In this document: piece by piece, positions 1 through 5,315 of the stretch
Layout: the number at the start of each line of letters is the position of its first letter
How positions within the stretch are numbered: the stretch's first letter is position 1
Notes under the pieces: model-generated
The model's input: only the letters and a program-made list of their open reading frames with translations
The model's database searches: none
Told to the model about the DNA's origin: nothing
Position numbers and translations under genes: made by a program
DNA from: Candidatus Gottesmanbacteria bacterium RIFOXYB1_FULL_47_11
GTDB lineage: Bacteria > Patescibacteriota > Microgenomatia > UBA10105 > UBA927
Reading direction: 5' to 3'
Assembly (NCBI GenBank): GCA_001779455.1
Contig: MFKE01000005.1
Location: forward strand, 26,137 to 38,905
DNA length: 12,769 bases

Positions 1-75
1 CAGATTTATACCCACATCACCAATCCGCAGCTTAAAGAGATTCACGCGAAATTTCATCGGAAAACGGAAAACTGA
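1..75 (+). CDS. Tyrosine recombinase XerC/XerD-type, C-terminal end (partial)
   Basis: Frame 1 is open from the left edge to a TGA at 73-75 and gives 24 residues beginning QIYTHITNPQL and ending in FHRKTEN. This matches the C-terminal end of the XerC/XerD integrase family, where the catalytic tyrosine lies in a T-Q-I-Y-T-H-V context followed by a short helix and an HPR-like tail. Tyr3 (codon 7-9) would be the nucleophile that forms the 3'-phosphotyrosyl link during site-specific recombination, typically chromosome-dimer resolution at dif. The rest of the gene, including the R-H-R residues, lies outside the window, so XerC, XerD or a mobile integrase cannot be separated. The identification rests on a short stretch, but the motif is distinctive. 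Confidence 0.8.
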   Translation, partial: QIYTHITNPQLKEIHAKFHRKTEN

Positions 76-81
76 TATAAT
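73..81 (+). promoter_or_regulatory. Extended -10 promoter for rmlA
   Basis: TGATATAAT at 73-81 is a perfect extended -10 element (TGn followed by TATAAT at 76-81). The best -35 candidate is the weak TTTCAT at 52-57 with an 18-base spacer, which is acceptable because extended -10 promoters depend less on -35. Transcription would start near 87-89, leaving a leader of about 15 bases that holds only the ribosome binding site. The TG of the element is part of the TGA stop of the upstream recombinase gene. Confidence 0.65.
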
Positions 82-90
82 GGGCCAACA

Positions 91-97
91 AAGGAGG
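91..97 (+). promoter_or_regulatory. Ribosome binding site of rmlA
   Basis: AAGGAGG lies five bases before the ATG at 103. It is a full Shine-Dalgarno match and fixes the start of the thymidylyltransferase gene. Confidence 0.85.
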
Positions 98-102
98 AAT
101 CA

Positions 103-1185
103 ATGAAAGCAATTATTGCAGCGGGCGGCAAAGGGTCACGGATGTACCCCTTAACGTTTACCACAAGTAAACAACTTCTTCCTATCGCAAACAAACCCCT
201 GATTAGCTATGTCCTGAATAATTTGATTGCCGTCGGCATCAAAAACATTGCCCTCATTGTCAATGCTACCCGGCCTGCGTACGAAGAGCTGTTGGGAGAC
301 GGGTCGAAGCTGGGTATCCATATTACCTATATCGATCAGGCCGAAGCGCTGGGGCTTGCCCATGTTGTGAAAATTTCCGAAAAGTTTGTGGACGGAGACA
401 GTTTTGTCTATTGCCTCGGAGACAATATATTCACCGCCGGTATCGGCAAGCCATTCAAACAATTTCTGCGTACCAAAGCAGACGCGCTTCTGACGGTGAT
501 CGAACATGAGGAAAATTACCGGCTCGGCGTGCCTTTTTTTGACGCGCGCGGCAAACTCGAAAAGGTCGTCGAAAAACCCGAGCATCCTCCCAATAAATTC
601 GGCGTCCCGGGGCTGTACATGTTTTCATCGAAGGTCTTTCGTGCATTTAAAGGTCCGGACGGGATCCGGTCGTCCGCCCGCGGGGAACTTGAGATTACCG
701 ATTTGTACAACTACATGATCACGCACGGATACAAAGTGGAAGTTGCCGAGCTTGAGGGTCAGTGGAGAGATCCCGGGAAATTTGACGATTCGCTGGAAAC
801 CAATAAGCTCATTTTGGAAACAAGGAAAAACTTTAAAATTCTCGGTAAAGTTGATAAAGACAGCGTCCTCTCAGGCGGCGTTGACGTCGGAGCGGGATCC
901 AAAATAACCAACAGTAAGATCATTGGTCCGGTGGTCATAGGAGACCATGTGGAAATCGAAAACAGCACGATAGGTCCGTATACTGCAGTCGGTAATGACT
1001 GTGAAATAGCCAACAGCTCCGTCGAATACAGCATTCTCCTTGAAGACGTCCATATTCTGGATGTGAAAAACAAGATAGAAGCATCCATGATCGGCCATCA
1101 TACGATGATTCGAAAAACGAACCGGAAGTCTCCGGTCTATAGCTTTTTTGTGGCAGATCATTGTCGCATCGATCTCCCGGAATAA
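103..1185 (+). CDS. rmlA: Glucose-1-phosphate thymidylyltransferase, long form
   Basis: The family joins glucose-1-phosphate and dTTP into dTDP-glucose plus pyrophosphate, the first step towards dTDP-rhamnose and other deoxysugars for envelope glycans. At 360 residues this is the long form, a nucleotidyltransferase domain (about 1-240) plus a left-handed beta-helix tail (about 250-340), unlike the roughly 290-residue short RmlA. Visible signatures are the nucleotide loop AAGGKGSRMYPLT (residues 6-18, Arg13), Lys23 in SKQLLPIANKP, the metal-binding Asp107 in YCLGDNIF, VVEKPEHPP (155-163), GELEITDLYNYM (194-205) and WRDPGKFDD (221-229). The tail shows hexapeptide-type turns such as SKIIGPVVIGDHVEIENSTIG. 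The start is set by the AAGGAGG at 91-97. The next gene begins 16 bases downstream and is probably co-transcribed. Substrate preference (dTTP against UTP) cannot be read with certainty. Confidence 0.92.
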   Translation: MKAIIAAGGKGSRMYPLTFTTSKQLLPIANKPLISYVLNNLIAVGIKNIALIVNATRPAYEELLGDGSKLGIHITYIDQAEALGLAHVVKISEKFVDGDSFVYCLGDNIFTAGIGKPFKQFLRTKADALLTVIEHEENYRLGVPFFDARGKLEKVVEKPEHPPNKFGVPGLYMFSSKVFRAFKGPDGIRSSARGELEITDLYNYMITHGYKVEVAELEGQWRDPGKFDDSLETNKLILETRKNFKILGKVDKDSVLSGGVDVGAGSKITNSKIIGPVVIGDHVEIENSTIGPYTAVGNDCEIANSSVEYSILLEDVHILDVKNKIEASMIGHHTMIRKTNRKSPVYSFFVADHCRIDLPE

Positions 1186-1201
1186 CGAGCGAGCCGCCAA
1201 T

Positions 1202-2206
1202 ATGAATATTGCCGTCCTTTACAGTGTGCCCACAAAACGGGCGACAAACACCCCGTACGTAGAGACCGATACGGATACGACGGAATCGGCGAAAGAAATT
1301 GAGACGGCGCTTGCGGTAAAAGGCGCGACAGTAACTACTCACCCGATTGATGAAGATCATATTTCCTCGATATCCGATATCCGCGCAGATGTCATTTTTA
1401 ATCTGATTGAGTGGACGGGGCATGATTTACCCCTTGCCGACCGCGCGTTTGCCGCCATTGAACAGACAGGTATTCCGTTTACCGGGGGCAACCGTCACAA
1501 TTACATGATGACGTCTGATAAAGTGTCGATGAAGAAAGCGCTTGACGCACACGCTCTTCCGACGGCGCGCTGGCAGTTATTTGAGGATCCCGGTCAACCG
1601 ATCCGTACGGATTTCCGTTTCCCCGTGATCGTGAAACCCGCCCTTGAACATTGCAGTATCGGATTGTCGCGCGACTCTATTGTTTCCGGCGCGGAAAAAC
1701 TCCGCCGGAAAGTCCGGGAGATGATCCGCGCCCTTGCCCAGCCGATGCTCATTGAAGAATTTATCACCGGACGCGAGTTTCAGGTGACTGCACTGGAAGG
1801 GCCAAAAGGACTACGAGTACTGCCGCCTGCGGAAGTGGTGTTTGACAGCGCGGACCCCAATCATATGCTCACCTATGCAAGCCGGTGGGACGAAAACGAC
1901 CCGGAATACAAGTCGTCACATATGAAGATGACCCACATAGACCAGCCTCTGGTCCGGGAGATGGAGCGCCTTACCCGCCGGACATTTGAAAAACTTGGCT
2001 TCCGCGATTATACGCGCCTGGATATACGGACCCGCGGGAACGATGTGCTCATTCTGGAGGCCAACAGCAATCCGGGGATATCCGACAGTGATGATTACGG
2101 CATGACTCTTTCCTACAAAGCCGTTGGCTGGACACTTGCCGATTTTGTTTGGGAGATTGTTGCATCAGCCCAAAGGCGTGGTGTTAAATCCCATCCTCCG
2201 GCGTAA
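1202..2206 (+). CDS. D-alanine-D-alanine ligase-like ATP-grasp enzyme
   Basis: A 334-residue ATP-grasp ligase of the Ddl type, which couples ATP hydrolysis to joining two D-alanines (or related acids) for peptidoglycan. The order of motifs fits Ddl: VIFNLIEW (64-71), IPFTGG (91-96), DKVSMKKAL (106-114), the ATP-binding lysine in FPVIVKPA (140-147), CSIGLS (151-156), LIEEFITGREFQV (183-195), and the metal and phosphate site YTRLDIR (270-276; Arg272, Asp274) with LILEANSNPGI (283-293; Glu286, Asn288). The usual N-terminal D-alanine-site motif (EVSLxS) is not visible; that region reads TDTDTTESAKEIETAL. Substrate is therefore uncertain, so no ddl symbol is given. I chose ATG 1202 because an upstream in-frame ATG at 1148 lies inside rmlA. 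The Shine-Dalgarno is weak (GAGCGAG). The 3' end overlaps the convergent peptidase gene by 23 bp. Confidence 0.83.
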   Translation: MNIAVLYSVPTKRATNTPYVETDTDTTESAKEIETALAVKGATVTTHPIDEDHISSISDIRADVIFNLIEWTGHDLPLADRAFAAIEQTGIPFTGGNRHNYMMTSDKVSMKKALDAHALPTARWQLFEDPGQPIRTDFRFPVIVKPALEHCSIGLSRDSIVSGAEKLRRKVREMIRALAQPMLIEEFITGREFQVTALEGPKGLRVLPPAEVVFDSADPNHMLTYASRWDENDPEYKSSHMKMTHIDQPLVREMERLTRRTFEKLGFRDYTRLDIRTRGNDVLILEANSNPGISDSDDYGMTLSYKAVGWTLADFVWEIVASAQRRGVKSHPPA

Positions 2207-2789
2207 ATACCCGGCTTGTGGGAATGGCAAACTTCGGCAGATCTTCAGGGGTGCGCGCCATCACAAACAGGAGCTGCTGTTGCCAGTTGCGGATCAGTTT
2301 GAAGTGGTTTCCCCGTCCGTTTATCTTTCTTCGTTTGAGGTCAAAATCCATCCAGCGGGTGCGGAAATCCGTCCATGCGTAGGACTTTTTTTTGGCGCTG
2401 GCGCTGTCCAGAAGGACGATTCGGCTCTGGCTGGGCCGATACGCGGAGACCACCGCCCAATGCCCGGAATCGGGGTGAGGCCGATCTTTTTCATCCAGGT
2501 CATAGAGATACGACACCAATACTGCCCGCACCTGATTGGCATTGTATTTGAGTGCGCTTTGCAGATGGCTGAGCGTCGCATACTGGACGACAAGGACGCT
2601 GAACCCAAGTTTATTTGCCGCCCGGATCATATTTTTAGTGCTGGTCCCGTTTCTGTTGGTGCCGCAAAGCTCCATGAGTGAATCAAGAGACTTGCGTCTC
2701 CCGAAAATTGCAAGCGCATGCTTCAGGGCCACCGGTCCGCAGGTGGTGTCGTCCGGCTGCTGTATTGGTTTAACGTGAGATCTTCCCAT
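2184..2789 (-). CDS. Stand-alone C39-like cysteine peptidase
   Basis: A 201-residue papain-fold protein of the peptidase C39-like superfamily, best known as the leader-cutting domain of bacteriocin exporters. Visible catalytic features are Gln10/Gln11 (oxyanion hole) followed by DDTTCGPVAL with the nucleophile Cys17, then DSGHWAVVSAY with His110, and VLLDSAS with Asp128, in the order Q-C-H-D. There is no ABC-transporter part, no clear signal peptide and no membrane segment, so it appears to be a single-domain soluble protein, possibly trimming a small peptide or acting on cell-wall peptides. The start ATG (2787-2789) has only a modest AGAG upstream. It lies 65 bp after the SIMPL gene on the same strand, with hairpins between them. 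Its last 23 bases overlap the end of the convergent ATP-grasp gene. Fold and catalytic residues are clear, but the substrate is unknown. Confidence 0.8.
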   Translation of the reverse strand: MGRSHVKPIQQPDDTTCGPVALKHALAIFGRRKSLDSLMELCGTNRNGTSTKNMIRAANKLGFSVLVVQYATLSHLQSALKYNANQVRAVLVSYLYDLDEKDRPHPDSGHWAVVSAYRPSQSRIVLLDSASAKKKSYAWTDFRTRWMDFDLKRRKINGRGNHFKLIRNWQQQLLFVMARTPEDLPKFAIPTSRVFTPEDGI

Positions 2790-2806
2790 AGTGGAGCTCT
2801 ATTTTA

Positions 2807-2824
2807 CTCCCCGTGGGCGGGGAG
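2807..2824. repeat. GC-rich hairpin between SIMPL and C39 peptidase genes
   Basis: CTCCCCG (2807-2813) and CGGGGAG (2818-2824) form a perfect 7-bp stem with loop TGGG. A second smaller hairpin, GACCT (2830-2834) with AGGTC (2841-2845), lies beside it. Read on the minus strand, the large stem is followed by TAAAAT and not by a T run, so it is a poor intrinsic terminator. It may instead limit read-through or protect an mRNA 3' end. Confidence 0.6.
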
Positions 2825-2854
2825 GACAAGACCTATAAAAAGGTCAGTGTAGCC

Positions 2855-3586
2855 TCACCGAAGCTCGTAGCCCAGGGATACGGTGACGACGACTTCCGAA
2901 GATCCGGGCTCGATCTGCGTAGGGGTACTCGCATCCCCACCGCCTTCGGCTTTTGCCGTCATCATGTATGGCCGGGGTGCGTCCCCGAAGTTTTCACTGT
3001 AATTGATGATTTTTCCCAGACTAAATCCTGCAATGCGCGCGGCATCTGCGGCTTTCTTCTTGGCGTCGGCAACAGCCAGTTCCCTGGCCTGGTTTTGCAC
3101 CTTCGTTTTGTCATCAACGTCAAAAGATATCCCGCCGACGTCCGTTGCGCCGGCCTGGGTTGCGGCATCAATGACACCGTTGGCATTATCTATATTCCTC
3201 ACTTTGATCGTCAGATTGCTTGATGCCTGATATCCGGTGATCCGTTGGGTCCGGCCGGAATAGTCATACATTGGGTTGATGGAATAGTTTGATGTCTGGA
3301 TATCTTTCCCGTCCACCCCTGCTTTTTTGATTGCTGCAGAAACTGCATTGACCGTTTTATTGAGTTCACTTTGTACTGTTTTTACGGAAGATTCCTGGGC
3401 CTGTACCCCTACGGAGACGGTGGCAATATCGGGGCGTACGATCGCCTTTCCTTCGCCAGTCACGGTAAACGTGTCTGTTTTGGTTGTTGTGATGCTGTTG
3501 ACGGAAAACGGAATAGGACCCGCCAGCTTGGTATATGCAAACAGTGCAATGAAGAAAATAACGATAGCGCCGCCGATATTTTTCAT
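2855..3586 (-). CDS. Membrane-anchored SIMPL-domain (DUF541) protein
   Basis: A 243-residue protein of the SIMPL/DUF541 family (related to BP26/OMP28 and YggE). Residues 1-30 hold a short basic start and a hydrophobic stretch (AIVIFFIALFAYTKLAG), either an uncleaved anchor or a signal peptide, which would place the domain outside the membrane. The family's opening motif is present as TVTGEGKAIVRPDIATVSVGV (about 41-61), as is the closing ARELAVADAKKKAADAARIAGFSLGKII segment. Members elsewhere form oligomeric channel-like assemblies or relate to oxidative stress, but the biochemical role is not settled. I chose ATG 3584-3586 because AAGGGGG lies four bases upstream; an in-frame ATG ten codons earlier lacks a ribosome site. 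It sits between an orphan gene and the C39 peptidase on the same strand. Confidence 0.87.
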   Translation of the reverse strand: MKNIGGAIVIFFIALFAYTKLAGPIPFSVNSITTTKTDTFTVTGEGKAIVRPDIATVSVGVQAQESSVKTVQSELNKTVNAVSAAIKKAGVDGKDIQTSNYSINPMYDYSGRTQRITGYQASSNLTIKVRNIDNANGVIDAATQAGATDVGGISFDVDDKTKVQNQARELAVADAKKKAADAARIAGFSLGKIINYSENFGDAPRPYMMTAKAEGGGDASTPTQIEPGSSEVVVTVSLGYELR

Positions 3587-3590
3587 AGTT

Positions 3591-3597
3591 CCCCCTT
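3591..3597 (-). promoter_or_regulatory. Ribosome binding site of the SIMPL gene
   Basis: On the minus strand AAGGGGG stands four bases before the ATG at 3586. It decides the start against the in-frame ATG at 3614-3616. Confidence 0.7.
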
Positions 3598-3607
3598 TGT
3601 TAATTTC

Positions 3608-3613
3608 ATCATA
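3608..3613 (-). promoter_or_regulatory. Possible -10 element for the SIMPL gene
   Basis: TATGAT on the minus strand (ATCATA at 3608-3613) matches the -10 consensus at five of six bases and is directly preceded by TG. It lies 21 bases before the SIMPL start, which leaves room for a short leader. No convincing -35 is seen at the right distance, so co-transcription from the upstream genes is equally likely. Confidence 0.3.
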
Positions 3614-3647
3614 CATGCTTTGAAAAGGTTTTGCACACGACGGGCAA

Positions 3648-4079
3648 TTATACGGCGGGGGAATTTTCCTGCAGCGCTTTCGGGTTTGGGTAGGTATAAA
3701 GCACTATTTCATCTTCACCTATAGGAAGCTTTTGGCCTTCAGGTCCAAACGTACTATAAAAATTCAAATATAAATTTTTCTCTTCAGATCTTGCGTGTGA
3801 AAATGCAAATACTCCAGTCAATCCGTTCCAAGTTGCATTTATCACTGCTTGTATTTTATCCAGTAATGGAGCTATTTCTGCATATTTATTAATCTGTCCC
3901 CCTATTGTTAGATGGATAGACTTATTATCTTGACCTTTAAAAGGATTTTCATTTAATGCTAACTGTAGAGATGATAATGTATGTAGTAATTCTTCTTGTC
4001 CGGTAAAAATACCCGGCATTAAGGCTTTTAGCGCCTCAACAGATAAGGAAGTCTTAGGGGCATCTTCATGATATGACAT
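3648..4079 (-). CDS. AT-rich orphan gene, 143 residues, unknown function
   Basis: A complete open frame from ATG (4077-4079) to TAA on the strand of its neighbours, fitting between folD (33 bp away) and the SIMPL gene. I do not recognise the protein. It has no signal peptide or membrane segment and looks soluble and mixed alpha/beta: a helical N-terminal part (SVEALKALMPGIFTGQEELLHTL, about 13-35) and strand-like stretches in the second half (SIHLTIGG, GVFAFSHA, LYLNFYSTFGP, IVLYTYPNP). Base use is unlike the flanking genes: bases 3721-3780 hold 18 G or C in 60, against 39 in 60 in a sample of gyrA (5341-5400). That suggests acquisition or fast evolution. No clear Shine-Dalgarno is visible. 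I believe it is real because it fills the gap exactly, without overlap. Confidence 0.62.
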   Translation of the reverse strand: MSYHEDAPKTSLSVEALKALMPGIFTGQEELLHTLSSLQLALNENPFKGQDNKSIHLTIGGQINKYAEIAPLLDKIQAVINATWNGLTGVFAFSHARSEEKNLYLNFYSTFGPEGQKLPIGEDEIVLYTYPNPKALQENSPAV

Positions 4080-4112
4080 AGAAATATATTCTATACCTTC
4101 TAGGGCTCTAAA

Positions 4113-4973
4113 TCAAGTTATTTTGGCTGCATGGACGAGATTTTGCATGAGGCAGGCGATGTTCACCGGACCGACTCCCCCCGGGGTCGGCGTGTATGCG
4201 CCGGCGCTATCCGCTATGGCATGTTCATCATAATCTCCATGGAGTTTGCCATCTGCGTCGCGTGATAATCCGACAGAAATAATAATTGCACCGGGTTTGA
4301 CGGCGTCGGGCGTCACTATCCCCCGTTTGCCGACGCAGGAAATGAGGATATCTGCGGTTTTCATTATTTCTTTCGGATTCGGGGTTTGTGAAGAAATTAT
4401 AGACGTCGCACATTGTTGTTTTGCGAAGGCAGCTGCGATCGGTTTTCCTGCCGTCTCCCCTCTTCCGACGATGGTTACTCGTTGACTGCGAAGCCAGTCA
4501 ACGAATGTCATTCCCGGCTTGACCGGGAATCGGTTTTGGTATTCTCCGATAAAGGCAGATCCCCGCCTACGCGGGGATGACAACATAAAAATTTGTTTCA
4601 GTATCGTAAATATCGCCATGGCAATGGGCACCTCAAACGGCGAATTGGTTTCAAATCCGTCGATATCTTTTGCGGGAACAACGGTTGCGGTCAATCCTCC
4701 GGCAATCGGGCGCTGGACGATAAGTCCGTGGACTGCCGGGTCGCTGTTATACATGGCGACTCTCGCGTCGAGTTCTTTTTGTGATGTGGATGCCGGAAGG
4801 TGTTCAAAGATAAAGTGTCCGCCAAGGCGCTCCGTTGCTTTTTGTTTTTGGCGGATATAGGCAAGGGACTCGGGGTTATCCCCGACTAAGATGACTGCAA
4901 GGGTTGGGTGTAGCACTTCTTGGGCAAGAGTGCCAAGTGTCGCATCCGCAAGCGCTTTCCCGTCAATTCTCAT
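4113..4973 (-). CDS. folD: FolD, methylenetetrahydrofolate dehydrogenase/cyclohydrolase, with in-frame repeat insertion
   Basis: FolD interconverts 5,10-methylene- and 10-formyl-tetrahydrofolate with NADP, supplying one-carbon units for purines and formyl-methionine. The 286-residue product shows PTLAVILVGDNPESLAYI (23-40), Tyr39 and Lys43 of the catalytic Y-x3-K (YIRQK), GLIVQRP (83-89), KDIDGF (102-107), the dinucleotide loop IVGRGETAGKP (168-178), ADILISCVGKRG (207-218) and the signature TPTPGGVGPVN (261-271). Residues 131-156 are not FolD-like. They are encoded by a palindromic repeat (4506-4582) placed between the helix after the folate domain and the Rossmann core. The frame stays open and the downstream motifs are intact, so a working enzyme with a surface loop is likely but unproven. 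No good Shine-Dalgarno precedes the ATG; TATGAT at 4985-4990 could be a -10 giving a nearly leaderless mRNA. Confidence 0.92.
   Translation of the reverse strand: MRIDGKALADATLGTLAQEVLHPTLAVILVGDNPESLAYIRQKQKATERLGGHFIFEHLPASTSQKELDARVAMYNSDPAVHGLIVQRPIAGGLTATVVPAKDIDGFETNSPFEVPIAMAIFTILKQIFMLSSPRRRGSAFIGEYQNRFPVKPGMTFVDWLRSQRVTIVGRGETAGKPIAAAFAKQQCATSIISSQTPNPKEIMKTADILISCVGKRGIVTPDAVKPGAIIISVGLSRDADGKLHGDYDEHAIADSAGAYTPTPGGVGPVNIACLMQNLVHAAKIT
4506..4582. repeat. Palindromic repeat element (REP/MITE-like) inserted in folD
   Basis: The segment is bounded by TGTCAT (4506-4511) and ATGACA (4577-4582) and holds two hairpins. One has an 8-bp stem, ATTCCCGG (4510-4517) with CCGGGAAT (4523-4530) and loop CTTGA. 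The other has an 8-bp stem, ATCCCCGC (4559-4566) with GCGGGGAT (4571-4578) and loop CTAC. About 28 bases separate them. This layout, with ends TGTCATTCCC and GGGGATGACA, is a type of short interspersed palindrome common in many bacterial genomes, usually between genes. Here it is translated in folD. No target-site duplication is evident. No second full copy is present in this window. Confidence 0.85.
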
Positions 4974-5013
4974 ACAGGTATTCTATCATACGGTTGACCT
5001 TATGGATGATCTG

Positions 5014-5280
5014 TTACTTATTGTTATCTAATTTTGCAAGAAGCGCGTCTACGTCTCCACCCTTTTCTTCAATGAGTGTGCGAATTCCGATAATCGTCTT
5101 TAATATCGGGCCCGGAGGGTTATCTCCGCAAAATGGGAGTGATTGTAATTGAGCATGTAAGTGAATTGCGAGTGACTCAGGATCTTCATCTCGAAGTCCA
5201 TCTAAGAGGGCGTTGACGTATTCATAGATTTCGTTATCCTGGTGTCGGGCAAGTAGATCTTTCCATTCTTGATGATTCAT
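5014..5280 (-). CDS. Small orphan protein, 88 residues, unknown function
   Basis: An open frame from ATG (5278-5280) to TAA, 17 bp after gyrA and 40 bp before folD, on the same strand. I do not recognise it. The product is acidic and appears mostly helical, from NHQEWKDLLARHQDNEIYEYVNALLDGL through EDPESLAIHLHAQLQ to a C-terminal helix (KTIIGIRTLIEEKGGDVDALLAKL), with one cysteine and a PFCGDNPPGP turn in the middle. There is no signal peptide or membrane segment. No clear Shine-Dalgarno precedes the start; the upstream bases are one copy of a short direct repeat that also covers the gyrA stop. Position suggests translation coupled to gyrA. Probably real because it fits its gap tightly. Confidence 0.6.
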   Translation of the reverse strand: MNHQEWKDLLARHQDNEIYEYVNALLDGLRDEDPESLAIHLHAQLQSLPFCGDNPPGPILKTIIGIRTLIEEKGGDVDALLAKLDNNK

Positions 5281-5285
5281 ACGTC

Positions 5286-5315
5286 TTGTGAGGCAGGTTA
5301 TTTTGTGAGGCAGGT
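5286..5315. repeat. 13-bp direct repeat across the gyrA stop codon
   Basis: TTGTGAGGCAGGT occurs at 5286-5298 and again at 5303-5315, a 17-bp unit with four bases between copies. One copy encodes the last residues of GyrA (TCLT), and the other lies in the spacer before the 88-residue gene. It looks like a small tandem duplication or slippage product. Confidence 0.8.

Noticed and set aside
1148..1201. Upstream ATG that would extend the ATP-grasp protein by 18 residues.
   Set aside because: It lies inside the end of rmlA, and the extra residues do not resemble an ATP-grasp N-terminus; MNIAVLYS at 1202 is the usual first beta strand.
2206..2226. ACCCGGCTTGTGGGAAT at the end of the ATP-grasp gene resembles one half of the folD repeat (ATTCCCGGCTTGACCGGGAAT type).
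   Set aside because: Only one imperfect half is present, the stem is broken by missing bases, and the bases are coding in the C39 gene. It is probably chance.
4113..4973. folD as a pseudogene because of the inserted repeat.
   Set aside because: The frame is uninterrupted and the Y-x3-K, DIDGF, GRGETAGKP and PGGVGP motifs all remain. Inactivation is possible, but nothing in the sequence shows it.
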